Shown: positions 43,532-53,120, counted from the stretch's first letter. The stretch is 64,000 nucleotides of DNA from Kosakonia quasisacchari (GCF_004331415.1 NZ_SJOP01000020.1:35485-99484); one strand, 5' to 3'. Notes: generated by a model from the letters alone, not told the origin. Made by a program: numbers and translations.

Positions 43532-44724
43532 AAAATCCTGCTCATCAATCGCTGTGGCGCTGGATTTGTGCGCGCATCATCGCGCTGGCTATCGGCGCTG
43601 TCATTGTCATTGCCCTGTGCATGTGGCTGCGTTGTGCCGTGCAAAACTACTGGGTTTTGCATGATATGCCGTCTGCGGTGAAGGCGGAGTACCTTGCCCT
43701 GCTTGACAATCCGCAGGCGAACCCGGTGCGTTTCCATGAGATCGTTGATAAATGGTGGGGGATAAGCTATTCGAAGCCGTCCATCGCCTCGGCCGACTGG
43801 ATCATGGTTGGCGTGCTGGTACTGGTGATGATCCCCTTTATTGTGATTATGGGGCTACGTTACGCCCGGCCACTCTCTTTACAGTTCAGCCATTTGCGTG
43901 AGGCGGCCGATGAAGTGACGCAAGGCGAATTTGGTCGCCAGGCGGATCTGGTAAAAGATGCGCCCGCCGAAGTGGTGCGTTTTGTCAGCGATTTTAACGA
44001 CATGACCCGCCAGCTGGCGCGATACGACCGGGAGTTGCGCGCGTCGCACGTTGCGATGGCACATGAGCTGCGCTCACCGCTTACGGCCGCTATTGGTCGT
44101 TTGCAAGGGATGCTTGATGGCGTCTTCGAACCCAGCCAGCAACAACTGGGGATGGTAATGAAACAGCTGCAACACCTGAGCCGCCTTACGGATGAACTGC
44201 ATCTGCTCTCGCTGGCTGATGCTGGTCAACTGACGCTTAATCTTCAACCTGTGTCTCTGGAAGATCTGTTAGCCGAGCAGGTCACCTGGATGAAACCGCA
44301 AGCTGATGCCGCAGGAATTACCATGGCGGTGACCTCCCGTTCATCTTCGCTGTTTACCGGCGATGCGTTCCGGCTGGGGCAGGTCTTTACCGTGCTGATG
44401 GAAAATGCGCTGCGCTATGGTCGGCGGGGCGGTCAGCTTGCGATCGATCTTAGTAAGCAGGGTAACGCGTGGCAGATCGATTTTGAGGATGACGGACCGG
44501 GCGTGGAAAACGATTTTCTACCGATCATGTTCGATCGCTTTACCCGCGCGGAAACCTCACGCGCCAGGCATTCCGGCGGCAGCGGGCTGGGGCTTTCTAT
44601 CGCACGGGCGATATGCGTCGCTCACGGCGGTAGTATCAGCGCGTCGCTCCCCGAAAAAGGCGGGTTGCGAATCAGCATCACGCTTCCTGTGGACGGCCGC
44701 GGCGAAAAAAAATTGCACTCTTGA
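43528..44724 (+). CDS. Sensor histidine kinase of the efflux locus
   Basis: A 398-residue kinase. A first membrane helix at about residues 14-34 and a second near 89-110 flank a short periplasmic sensor of about 55 residues. HAMP and the phospho-histidine in MAHELRSPLTAAIG follow, then ATPase motifs ENALRYG, FEDDGPGV and GGSGLGLSIA. It is like BaeS/AdeS. The short sensor suggests detection of membrane perturbation rather than of a soluble ligand. It is translationally coupled to the regulator. Confidence 0.92.
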   Translation: MKNPAHQSLWRWICARIIALAIGAVIVIALCMWLRCAVQNYWVLHDMPSAVKAEYLALLDNPQANPVRFHEIVDKWWGISYSKPSIASADWIMVGVLVLVMIPFIVIMGLRYARPLSLQFSHLREAADEVTQGEFGRQADLVKDAPAEVVRFVSDFNDMTRQLARYDRELRASHVAMAHELRSPLTAAIGRLQGMLDGVFEPSQQQLGMVMKQLQHLSRLTDELHLLSLADAGQLTLNLQPVSLEDLLAEQVTWMKPQADAAGITMAVTSRSSSLFTGDAFRLGQVFTVLMENALRYGRRGGQLAIDLSKQGNAWQIDFEDDGPGVENDFLPIMFDRFTRAETSRARHSGGSGLGLSIARAICVAHGGSISASLPEKGGLRISITLPVDGRGEKKLHS

Positions 44725-44738
44725 TGAATTCTTGACGA

Positions 44739-44770
44739 AACGTGGAGTGATTCTCGACGCACGCCACGTT
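44739..44770. repeat. Inverted repeat before the MFP/RND operon
   Basis: AACGTGG (44739-44745) and CCACGTT (44764-44770), 18 bases apart, lie between the kinase stop and the MFP start. It could be an operator for the adjacent response regulator or a weak attenuator. The T-run criterion for termination is not met. Confidence 0.35.
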
Positions 44771-44802
44771 AAATGGCGCCATTACCGATCCGGAGTGGCG
44801 TT

Positions 44803-45957
44803 ATGTCAGAACAATTCACCGATTATTTTCGTCAGAGCCTGCACCATCTTTTTAATACGGCTCGCGCTTTATCCTTCCTCGCTCTGCTTCCGTTGCTGGT
44901 TATGGCGGCGATCATTTTGTTGTTGACGGGGTGCGGCGAAAAAAAAACAGACAACGCCGCGCCGCCCAGACCTGTACGTTATCAGGTTGCCGCGGCGGCT
45001 TCGGCAAACCCGGGGACAGTACGAACCGGCGAGATCCGCGCCCATGATGAAACGGTGCTGGCTTTTCGGCTGGATGGCCGCATAGTCAGCCGGCAGGTGG
45101 ATATCGGGGCGCGCGTACATGCCGGGCAGGTGCTCGCCACGCTGGAAAGTGAGACTGGCAAGAACCAACTGGCCAGCGCCACCGCCGATATGGAAAGCGC
45201 CCGCGCCGCTGAACAGCTTGCCGCGCTGAATCTGAACCGGATGCAGAAACTGATGCCCTCTGGCGCGATTGCCCGCACGCAGCTTGATAGTGCGCGTGCC
45301 GACTGGCAGTCAGCCGCATCGCGTCTTAAAAGCAGCGCTGCGGCGGTACGCAATGCGCAGGATAATCTGGCCTGGACACAACTGACCGCGCCTGCCGATG
45401 GGGTTATCACCCGCGTTAGCGCCTCGGCGGGGCAAGTGGTCAGCGCCGGGGAAAGCATCTTCACGCTGGCGACCAGCGACGCGCGCGATGTGGTTTTTGC
45501 TATCGCCGATCCCCAATTACTGCCCGTACAGTCAACAAAATCGCCGCCATTTTCGGTCGCGCTGCTGTCCGACCCAACGCAGAAAACCACCGGTATATTG
45601 CGGGATATCAGCCCGCAGGCCGATCCGCAAACGCGTACATGGCAGGTCAGGGTAACGCTGCAGGCCCCTCCGGCGGCGATGGCGCTGGGAGCCAGCGCCA
45701 CCGTTAACATGCCGGTATCAATGTCGCCCGGTTTTGTCGTGCCTGCCTCTGCGTTGAGCCGCGTCGGTGATCAGCCGGCGGTCTTTGTTATCGACAAACA
45801 GTCGCAGGCGCAGATTCGTACGGTCACGCTTGCGGGCTACACGGCATCTTCTGCGGTGATTGCAAGCGGCATCAGTGCCGGTGACAGGGTCATCACTGCG
45901 GGCGTAAGTAAACTGCGCGCCGGTGAAAAAGTGATCCCAGGAGAGCTGCAGCCATGA
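44803..45957 (+). CDS. Periplasmic adaptor (MFP) of an RND efflux pump
   Basis: A 384-residue HlyD/AcrA-type membrane fusion protein. A hydrophobic segment ends in the lipobox-like LLTGC at about residue 43, predicting a lipid anchor in the inner membrane. The biotinyl-lipoyl halves are split around an alpha-hairpin (residues about 100-170), followed by beta-barrel domains and VPASALSRVGDQPAVFV. The ATG at 44803 follows GGAGTGG; an upstream ATG at 44773 is possible. The 30-residue stretch before the lipobox signal is longer than usual, so the real start or the topology is worth checking. It overlaps the pump gene by four bases. Confidence 0.9.
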   Translation: MSEQFTDYFRQSLHHLFNTARALSFLALLPLLVMAAIILLLTGCGEKKTDNAAPPRPVRYQVAAAASANPGTVRTGEIRAHDETVLAFRLDGRIVSRQVDIGARVHAGQVLATLESETGKNQLASATADMESARAAEQLAALNLNRMQKLMPSGAIARTQLDSARADWQSAASRLKSSAAAVRNAQDNLAWTQLTAPADGVITRVSASAGQVVSAGESIFTLATSDARDVVFAIADPQLLPVQSTKSPPFSVALLSDPTQKTTGILRDISPQADPQTRTWQVRVTLQAPPAAMALGASATVNMPVSMSPGFVVPASALSRVGDQPAVFVIDKQSQAQIRTVTLAGYTASSAVIASGISAGDRVITAGVSKLRAGEKVIPGELQP

Positions 45958-48900
45958 GCTCTGTTGAAACCAAACCGCGCTTTAACCTCTCGGCCTGGGC
46001 GCTTGAACACCAGCAACTGGTGAGCTTTTTTATGATGCTGATTATCGCCACCGGCATCCTCTGTTATGAAAACCTGCCGCGCAATGAAGATCCGGCGTTT
46101 ACCATCAAAACGGCGGTTGTTTCCGCGCAGTGGCCAGGTGCGACGGTTGCCGACACTACCCGGCTGGTCACCGATGTGTTGGAGAAAAAACTGCAGGAGA
46201 TCCCGTGGCTGGATTACATCGAAAGCGAAAGCCGGGCAGGCAGCGCCGTTATCTATGTGAATCTGCGAGATGACACCCCGCCACGGCAAGTGCCGGACAT
46301 CTGGTATCAGGTGCGCAAAAAGATGCAGGACATTGCGCCTTCACTGCCGCAGGGCGTGCAAGGACCCGCAGTGAATGATGAATTTGATGATACGTTCGGC
46401 ACGATTTATGGCTTCACGGCGGATGGCTACACTGCGCGTGAACTGCGCGATCGGGTAGAAGAGATTCGCCGCGACCTGATGTCAGTGCACGATATCGGCA
46501 AAATTACCCTGCTGGGTGAACAGCAAGAACAGATTGTCATTGCTTTTTCTCCCCGGCAACTGGCCGGAATGGGGCTCGATATCCAGCAGGTGAGTGATGC
46601 GCTCAGTGCGCAAAATGCCGTCGAGCCAGCCGGTATTATTCGTACCGGGCAGGATAACGTTGCGCTGCGGGTCAGCGGCGCGCTGACCACGGAAGAGAGC
46701 CTGCGGGCGGTTACTTTGCATATTAACGATCGCTATATCCCTTTAAGCGATATTGCCACCGTGAGCCGCCAGCTTGCCGAGCCGCCAGCGCCGGTGTTTC
46801 GTGTCAACGGTCAGCCCGCGATTGGGCTGGCAATTTCAATGGCATCCACGGGCAATATGCTGCGTTTCGGCCAGGTGCTGAACACCAGAATGGCGGAGTT
46901 TAAAGCACAACTGCCGCATGGCATTGAGATGACAAAAGTTGCCGATCAGTCTGTTGTCGTGAGCGATGCAGTTAGCGGCTTTGTCCGGGTGCTTGTCGAA
47001 GCGGTACTGATTGTCCTTGCCGTTTCTTTTGTCTCGCTGGGAATGCGGGCTGGGCTGGTGGTGGCCGCCGCCATACCGCTGGTGCTGGCGATGACCTTCG
47101 CGGGAATGATGCTGGCCGGCATTGGCTTACAACGTATTTCACTGGGCGCACTGATCATTGCGCTTGGCCTGCTGGTCGATGACGCCATGATTACCGTAGA
47201 GACCATGGTCGCCAGGCTGGAAGCCGGTGAATCGCGCAAAAGTGCCGCCACCTATGCTTTTAAAACCACCGCGTTTCCGATGCTCACCGGGACGCTGGTG
47301 ATGATCGCCGGTTTCATTCCCGTCGGCTTTGCCGCGTCCAGCGCCGGCGAATACTGTTTTTCGCTGTTTGCCGTGGTGCTGATAGCGCTACTTTGCTCGT
47401 GGGTGGTGGCGATCCTGTTCTCGCCATTGACTGGCGCCTGGCTACTTCCCGCCAGAATAGAAGGGCACAACAAAGGCAGCGGACGCGTGGCGCGTGCGTA
47501 TCAGGCTCTGCTGGCACGTGTGCTGCGCCACCGTTTGTTGACCATTGGCATCGCGTTGGCGGCGCTGGCGCTGGCGAGCGAGGGCGCTACCAGAATGCAG
47601 GGGGAGTTTTTCCCGGCCTCGGATCGCCCCGAATTGCTGGTCAGCCTGTCGCTGCCCGCCAATACCGCGCAGTCGGAAACGGAAAGGCAAGTCGAGCGGC
47701 TGGAAAAAGTGTTGAACGGTAACAAGGATATTGACCACTACACGACCTATGTCGGCTCCGGCACAATACGCTTTTATCTGCCGATGGATGTTTTGCGGGA
47801 CAATGAAAACACGGCGCAACTGGTTGTCGTGGCAAAAGATCTGGCGGCGCGCGATCGCCTGCGCCAGCAACTGAATAGTGTGTTGGCAAGCCAGTTCGCC
47901 GACCTGACAACGCGCGTTTCGCCGCTGGAGTTAGGGCCGCCGGTGGGGTGGCCAGTGAAATACCGGGTGAGCGGGCCAGATTATGCGCAGGTACAACAAC
48001 TCGCGCGCCGCCTGGCGGCAGAAATTGGCGCATCTTCGCTTACCCGCGAAGTGAATTTGACCGCCGGTGAGCCGGAAAGAACCATCACCCTGCAGGTAAA
48101 CCAGACTGCGGCACGGGCGGCTGGCGTTTCATCGCAGAGCATTGCGCAAATGCTGAATACTGTCTGGTCTGGCCGCACCGTGACCACGGTGCGGGATAAC
48201 GATCGGCTGGTGGATGTGGTCCTCCGTGGCAACGATCATGAGCGGCTGGATATCGGCACGTTATCGACACTGATGTTGCCCGGCGCTAACGGTACGAAAA
48301 TCCCACTGAACGAAGTGGCAACCCTGGGCTGGGGGGTGGGCGATCCGGTTATCTGGCGTCGCCAGCGGCTGCCGTTTATTACCGTGCAAACCGATCTGGC
48401 ACCCGGCGTGAGTGCAGAAAATGTATCGGCTGGCCTGCGACCGACGGTGGATAAACTGCGCGCCCAGTTGCCTGCCGGATACCGGATTGAAGAGGGTGGC
48501 ACGGTGGCGGAATCGGCAAAGGGAAATAGCTCGGTTTACGCGGTGCTACCGGTGACGCTTATTGTGATGTTGGTATTGTTAATGCTCCAGTTGCAGCGTT
48601 TTTCCCGCATGTTGCTGGCGGTGTTAATGGCACCATTTGGTTTGCCGGGCATTGTGCTGGCGATGTTGCCGACCGGAACGCCGATGGGGTTTGTCGCATT
48701 ACTTGGCGTGATTGCGCTGGCGGGGATGATTATTCGCAACGCGGTTATCCTGATAAGCGAAGTGGACAGCAATCTGGCACAGGGGATGGCCGCGAACGAG
48801 GCGATTGCGGCCGCCGCTGAGCACCGCGCCAGACCGATTATGCTGACAGCATGCGCTGCGATTCTGGGCATGATCCCGATTTCACATCAGGTGTTCTGGG

Positions 48901-49013
48901 GGCCAATGGCATATGCGATTATCGGCGGATTGGTCGTCGCCACGCTGGTGACGCTTACCGTTTTACCGGCGGCGTTCAGCCTGCTGCTGGATAAAGAAAA
49001 ACGCCATGAATGA
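45954..49013 (+). CDS. RND-family efflux pump, inner-membrane transporter
   Basis: A 1019-residue HAE1-type RND transporter with twelve membrane helices in two repeats. The proton-relay aspartates are in TM4, LIIALGLLVDDAMITVE. Second-half motifs GVIALAGMIIRNAVILI and the conserved PIMLTACAAILGMIP are in place. It lacks the hydrophobic phenylalanine-rich AcrB N-terminus and looks like the two-gene MFP-RND branch. No outer-membrane channel gene follows, so it probably borrows TolC. With the upstream regulator and kinase it forms a self-contained, drug- or stress-induced unit. Confidence 0.93.
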   Translation: MSSVETKPRFNLSAWALEHQQLVSFFMMLIIATGILCYENLPRNEDPAFTIKTAVVSAQWPGATVADTTRLVTDVLEKKLQEIPWLDYIESESRAGSAVIYVNLRDDTPPRQVPDIWYQVRKKMQDIAPSLPQGVQGPAVNDEFDDTFGTIYGFTADGYTARELRDRVEEIRRDLMSVHDIGKITLLGEQQEQIVIAFSPRQLAGMGLDIQQVSDALSAQNAVEPAGIIRTGQDNVALRVSGALTTEESLRAVTLHINDRYIPLSDIATVSRQLAEPPAPVFRVNGQPAIGLAISMASTGNMLRFGQVLNTRMAEFKAQLPHGIEMTKVADQSVVVSDAVSGFVRVLVEAVLIVLAVSFVSLGMRAGLVVAAAIPLVLAMTFAGMMLAGIGLQRISLGALIIALGLLVDDAMITVETMVARLEAGESRKSAATYAFKTTAFPMLTGTLVMIAGFIPVGFAASSAGEYCFSLFAVVLIALLCSWVVAILFSPLTGAWLLPARIEGHNKGSGRVARAYQALLARVLRHRLLTIGIALAALALASEGATRMQGEFFPASDRPELLVSLSLPANTAQSETERQVERLEKVLNGNKDIDHYTTYVGSGTIRFYLPMDVLRDNENTAQLVVVAKDLAARDRLRQQLNSVLASQFADLTTRVSPLELGPPVGWPVKYRVSGPDYAQVQQLARRLAAEIGASSLTREVNLTAGEPERTITLQVNQTAARAAGVSSQSIAQMLNTVWSGRTVTTVRDNDRLVDVVLRGNDHERLDIGTLSTLMLPGANGTKIPLNEVATLGWGVGDPVIWRRQRLPFITVQTDLAPGVSAENVSAGLRPTVDKLRAQLPAGYRIEEGGTVAESAKGNSSVYAVLPVTLIVMLVLLMLQLQRFSRMLLAVLMAPFGLPGIVLAMLPTGTPMGFVALLGVIALAGMIIRNAVILISEVDSNLAQGMAANEAIAAAAEHRARPIMLTACAAILGMIPISHQVFWGPMAYAIIGGLVVATLVTLTVLPAAFSLLLDKEKRHE

Positions 49014-49221
49014 GGGGGAAGCCAGGCGGGCTCATAACACGCAAAACCGAGATGTCTTTAAAGTAAATGTAAAAAGCGCCGATAAGGAAGTGGGGCGCAT
49101 GCAGGATTTTTCAGCGTCGAAAATAGATAAAGTAACCAGGATGTTGCCAATAATTTTCTGCAAAAAGGATTGATGACAGGCAGACCGCCAGCGCGGGGTG
49201 GTCTGCATAAAGGTATTCAAA

Positions 49222-50763
49222 ATGATAAAGATGCTGAAAAAAAGTATTTCCATATATATAGCAGCGTTATTATTATCTTTTGCTTTTTTTTATATTGTTG
49301 CGCAGGTCGCCTACTATGCTTTTATCCACGAAAAGGTAGAGGATTATTCAGAGTCGATACTTTCCCGCAGCGATAATATTATTCTTCAGGTGCAGGAAAT
49401 TAACGCGTTGCGCGAAGACTTTTCCGTCTATACACCTTGTAGCGATCCTTATCTGCATGCTTTAAGAGAACGGTTATGGCCTTATCCACTGATAAAAGAT
49501 ATTGGCTATGTTGAAGACGGCAGAATAATCTGTTCAGCGCTGTGGGGAAAATATAAGGCTCCCTTATCGCTCAATGTTTTCAAAAATAAAGTGAACAGAG
49601 GCAGTTATACCTGGGTTTTTGATGCGCTGATTGAGAGTAACATTGCTGCTGATGTCGTTTATAACAATAATTTTTCTGTCACCGTGTCACCCTTCGCCTT
49701 TACCCGTTTTCGCGAAGATTCTACTCGGTGGGGTTTTAATGCGGTTGTTGGGGACTACAATCACAAGCAACATTTTTTCCGCGTAGGCAATAATACATCG
49801 CTGCTCGAAGACATCGAGCATGGTAAAGTGCATGAGCTCTTTTTTATTACGGTGAAATCATGTGATCCACGGCATGATATATGCGTTGTGGCTGGTGTCA
49901 GACACTCTTTTGTGTTCAACAATAACGTTTATATTCTTGTTTTTCTGTTTTGCGTGGCTTCTCTGGTGGGGCTGATTATTGGTGCGTTAATCAGTAAAAA
50001 TCAGCATGAGAATCAGTCACTATTAACCAGATTAGAAAACGCTATCATTAATAAAGAGTTGCATTTTGTTTATCAACCGCTTTATCGGGTGAAGGATAAA
50101 AGTATTATCGGGGTGGAAGTGCTGTTGCGCTGGAATGATAAACAGATGGGAAATATTGGGCCGGATATTTTCATTCCGTTGGCAGAAGAAAATGGCTTGA
50201 TTAATAAGATAAGTCTCTATGTGGTTGAGCATGCTATCAAAGAGTGCGGCGCCGCGTTGAGAGAAAAAGATATCACGCTAAGCATAAATGTCAGTTGTTC
50301 AGATATCTGTTCAAAGGTTTTCTATCAGCGGCTTATCGATATCCTGCAACAAGAAGGCGTGGCAGGGAAACATATCATGCTGGAAATCACCGAAAGGCAG
50401 AGTGGTCGCATAGAAGATATTATGCAGTCAATATGTTTATATAAAGAGCATGGCGTGTTATTTGCGCTGGATGATTTTGGTACCGGTTATTCGAATTTAA
50501 AATGGCTGTCCATGCTGGACGTTGATGAAATAAAAATAGATAAATCACTGACGGATTCTATTGGTACGCAATCCATCAACCGCCATATTCTTCCTGGCCT
50601 TATCGCCATGTTTAAAGATATGCCACGCATTATCGTTTTTGAAGGCGTTGAAAATGAAGCTCAACATCTTTTTTTGCAAGGCAATTTACCGGAATCCTGC
50701 GCCCAGGGTTGGTATTTTTCCAAAGCATTAGCCTTTTCTGAAGTAGAAAATCTTCTTGTGTAG
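49222..50763 (+). CDS. Cyclic-di-GMP phosphodiesterase with CSS-type sensor (EAL domain)
   Basis: A 513-residue membrane protein. An N-terminal helix, a periplasmic CSS-motif domain with cysteines in VYTPCSDPY and GRIICSALWG (residues about 35-230) and a second helix lead to a cytoplasmic EAL domain. The signature is EVL (GVEVLLRW) rather than EAL. The other catalytic motifs are intact: DDFGTGYSNL, EIKIDKSL and FEGVENEAQ. In PdeB/PdeC-type enzymes the disulfide state of the CSS domain controls proteolysis and activity. The ATG at 49222 follows AAAGGTA; a GTG at 49198 is an alternative. The gene is AT-rich compared with its neighbours. Confidence 0.88.
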   Translation: MIKMLKKSISIYIAALLLSFAFFYIVAQVAYYAFIHEKVEDYSESILSRSDNIILQVQEINALREDFSVYTPCSDPYLHALRERLWPYPLIKDIGYVEDGRIICSALWGKYKAPLSLNVFKNKVNRGSYTWVFDALIESNIAADVVYNNNFSVTVSPFAFTRFREDSTRWGFNAVVGDYNHKQHFFRVGNNTSLLEDIEHGKVHELFFITVKSCDPRHDICVVAGVRHSFVFNNNVYILVFLFCVASLVGLIIGALISKNQHENQSLLTRLENAIINKELHFVYQPLYRVKDKSIIGVEVLLRWNDKQMGNIGPDIFIPLAEENGLINKISLYVVEHAIKECGAALREKDITLSINVSCSDICSKVFYQRLIDILQQEGVAGKHIMLEITERQSGRIEDIMQSICLYKEHGVLFALDDFGTGYSNLKWLSMLDVDEIKIDKSLTDSIGTQSINRHILPGLIAMFKDMPRIIVFEGVENEAQHLFLQGNLPESCAQGWYFSKALAFSEVENLLV

Positions 50764-50884
50764 ATAACACGGCCAGTGCATTCATATTTGCGCTGGGGTA
50801 GCGAAACGGCTCTGCTGCCTGAGGCGGCTCTGTTTTTACAATCAATGGGTAACACTCTACACTGATGGGCAGTTTCCCCATTGG

Positions 50885-51961
50885 ATGTCCCGGATGACAA
50901 CACTTAAAAGTAATAATTTCTTCTTTATTATTCTGTTATTACTGGTCAGTCTGGCGTTTTTCAGCCTGATCCAACCTTACTACTCCGCCATTATCTGGGC
51001 GGTGATCCTGGCGCTGATTTTTTACCCGCTGCGCATGCGTTTATCGGCGTTGCTCGGCGGGCGTAACGGTGTGGCGTCGCTTATCACCGTGTTGCTGATA
51101 TGCGTGATTGTCTTTATTCCGTTGATGATGGTGCTCTCCTCGATTGCCGTAGAGGTAAACAGCCTGTACCAGCGGTTGCAGAATAACGGCACCGATTTGC
51201 CGCAACTGTTAAGCAACGGGATCGCGCATCTGCCGGAGTGGGCAAAAAATTCACTGCGTGAAAATGATTTCGATTCGGTCGCCTCGATTCGTGAAAAACT
51301 TTCCGGCGTGGCGCTAAGCGTTGGGCGTTATCTGGCGGGTAGCGCGGTACTGATCGGTAAAGGCACGCTGGGAATTACTGTCGGCTTCTGTTTGATGGTC
51401 TATTTGCTGTTCTTTTTATTGAAAGATGGGGCAGAGCTGGTGCGTAAAATCTACGCCGTGGTGCCGCTGTCAGCGACCATCAAACGCCGCCTGTTCCTGA
51501 AGTTCGCCGGTGTGGCGCGCGCGACGGTAAAAGGCACGCTGGTCGTGGCAATTGTGCAAGGAGCGCTGGGCGGTATCGGGTTTTGGTTTGCCGGGTTCAA
51601 CGGCAGCCTGCTGTGGGCGACGCTAATGGCGTTTTTGTCGCTGATTCCGGCGGTGGGGACGGCGATTGTCTGGATCCCGGCGGTGATCTTTCTCTACTCC
51701 ACCGGCGAGTTGGTCACCGCGACCGTCTTGACGCTCTATTTTGTGATTGTGGTTGGGCTGGCTGACAATATTTTGCGCCCGTTGCTGGTGGGCAAAGATA
51801 CGCGCATGCCGGACTACCTGATCCTGCTCACTACGCTCGGCGGGCTGCAATTCTTTGGCATTAACGGTTTTGTGCTAGGGCCGATGATTGCCGCGCTGTT
51901 TATTACCTCATGGAATTTGCTGGCGCAGTCGCGGGCAAATACGGAAAAACAAGCGCAATAA
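50885..51961 (+). CDS. AI-2E family transporter (PerM/TqsA/YdiK-like)
   Basis: A 358-residue membrane protein with about seven to eight helices and the family block GALGGIGFWFAGFNGSLLWA, followed by SLIPAVGTAIVWIPAVIFLY and ADNILRPLLVGKD. E. coli TqsA (YdgG) exports the quorum signal AI-2 and lies next to mdtJI. This gene holds that position, but its sequence is clearly different from E. coli TqsA and nearer the YdiK-type branch. I therefore give no symbol. The first ATG (50885) has a weak ribosome-binding site and a second ATG lies three codons later. Confidence 0.85.
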   Translation: MSRMTTLKSNNFFFIILLLLVSLAFFSLIQPYYSAIIWAVILALIFYPLRMRLSALLGGRNGVASLITVLLICVIVFIPLMMVLSSIAVEVNSLYQRLQNNGTDLPQLLSNGIAHLPEWAKNSLRENDFDSVASIREKLSGVALSVGRYLAGSAVLIGKGTLGITVGFCLMVYLLFFLLKDGAELVRKIYAVVPLSATIKRRLFLKFAGVARATVKGTLVVAIVQGALGGIGFWFAGFNGSLLWATLMAFLSLIPAVGTAIVWIPAVIFLYSTGELVTATVLTLYFVIVVGLADNILRPLLVGKDTRMPDYLILLTTLGGLQFFGINGFVLGPMIAALFITSWNLLAQSRANTEKQAQ

Positions 51962-51970
51962 TATATAAAA

Positions 51971-52003
51971 ATGCCGTCTATTGAATTACGGCGGCGTTTT
52001 TTA
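51971..52003 (+). terminator. Terminator after AI-2E family gene
   Basis: GCCGT/ACGGC (51973-51977 and 51988-51992) with a ten-base loop, followed by GGCGTTTTTTATT. It begins about ten bases after the stop codon. Confidence 0.65.
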
Positions 52004-52131
52004 TTTGTCGTAAAGAAGTGCAAAGACTTTGAGTAAAATCTTAGCCTGTGATAAATATGGGCGGTGTTTAACTACTGAGGACAATTTATTTCCGCCACGA
52101 TGAGAAGCAATTCGCGGATAATTGTAATTAT

Positions 52132-52230
52132 ATGGACATTCTGTTCAGCGTCTTAAAACCTGATTTTTCCCTCCCGTCTTCTTCCTGCTGCCTGTTGGCA
52201 GATGACCAGTACTGGCGCTCTGCGCTGTAG
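52132..52230 (+). CDS. Candidate upstream leader ORF of mdtJI (MdtU-like)
   Basis: The long mdtJ leader (about 380 bases from the previous gene) contains a 32-codon frame from ATG 52132 to TAG 52230, opening MDILFSVLKPDFSLPSSSCC. In E. coli a small upstream ORF, mdtU, is needed for spermidine-dependent mdtJI expression. I cannot compare sequences here, and the ribosome-binding site is poor. A second, overlapping 18-codon frame starts at 52100. The assignment rests on position only. Confidence 0.35.
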   Translation: MDILFSVLKPDFSLPSSSCCLLADDQYWRSAL

Positions 52231-52340
52231 TTTTCTCTCTGCCTGAGCTGGCACGTTGTGCCCGGCTGACATCGTTGTTTTTCCGGTTTTCCGTCGTTCG
52301 GTAAGCCGCAGGAAAGTATGTTCTCAAGCAGGAGAAAAAA

Positions 52341-52697
52341 ATGGTTTATTGGATTCTATTAGCCCTGGCAATTATTGCTGAAATAACCGGCACCTTGTCG
52401 ATGAAATGGGCAAGTATTAGCGATAGTCATACCGGTTTTATTTTAATGCTGGTGATGATTGCGCTGTCATATATTTTTCTGTCATTCGCGGTTAAAAAAA
52501 TAGCCCTCGGCGTGGCGTACGCATTATGGGAAGGCGTTGGCATATTCATTATTACTGTCTGTAGCGTCTTTCTTTTTGATGAACCGTTGTCGCCGCTGAA
52601 AGCCGCCGGTCTGGCCACGCTGGTGCTGGGGATTGTGCTGATCAAATCCGGGACGCGCAAAACCGTGCGCCAGGAGCGTAACCATGCTGCCGTTTGA
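52341..52697 (+). CDS. mdtJ: MdtJ, SMR-family spermidine exporter subunit
   Basis: A 118-residue protein with four membrane helices. The essential glutamate of the SMR family is in LAIIAEITGTLSMKW, and the helix-4 style motif IALGVAYALWEGVG is present. It works as an obligate heterodimer with MdtI to export spermidine. The ATG follows GCAGGAGAAAAAA. It overlaps mdtI by 14 bases, which couples their translation. Confidence 0.95.
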   Translation: MVYWILLALAIIAEITGTLSMKWASISDSHTGFILMLVMIALSYIFLSFAVKKIALGVAYALWEGVGIFIITVCSVFLFDEPLSPLKAAGLATLVLGIVLIKSGTRKTVRQERNHAAV

Positions 52698-53013
52698 GTG
52701 GGTTCACGGCCTGTGGCTGGCGATGGCGATTGTGTTGGAGATTGCGGCGAACATCTTTTTAAAATTCTCAGACGGTTTTCGCCGCAAGTTGTATGGTTTC
52801 GCTTCACTTTTCGCCGTGTTAGCGGCATTTAGCGCCTTATCGCAGGCAGTAAAGGGTATCGATCTCTCGGTGGCATATGCGCTTTGGGGCGGGTTTGGCA
52901 TCGTCGCCACCCTCGCCGCCGGTTGGGTGCTCTTTGGGCAGCGCCTGAATTATAAAGGCTGGCTTGGCCTGGCACTGCTGATTGTCGGTATGACGCTGAT
53001 AAAACTCGCCTAA
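52684..53013 (+). CDS. mdtI: MdtI, SMR-family spermidine exporter subunit
   Basis: A 109-residue four-helix partner of MdtJ. The conserved glutamate is in MAIVLEIAANIFLKF, followed by GIDLSVAYALWGGFG and the final helix LGLALLIVGMTLIKLA. Length and sequence match E. coli MdtI. The next gene on the same strand is a cyclic-di-GMP enzyme that is not at this place in E. coli. Confidence 0.95.
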   Translation: MLPFEWVHGLWLAMAIVLEIAANIFLKFSDGFRRKLYGFASLFAVLAAFSALSQAVKGIDLSVAYALWGGFGIVATLAAGWVLFGQRLNYKGWLGLALLIVGMTLIKLA

Positions 53014-53120
53014 TGTTAAGTTGCCCACGTTTGTGGGCAATGAAATTCGCTGGCTGTATTACGCTTAGGATACTATCTCTTCACACCTCTGTTTCCCTGG
53101 ACACCAGTAAGGGACGGCCA

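Noticed and set aside
50885..51961. Calling this gene tqsA because it adjoins mdtJI
   Set aside because: Position fits, but the protein differs strongly from E. coli TqsA in its N-terminal half; only the family assignment is supported.
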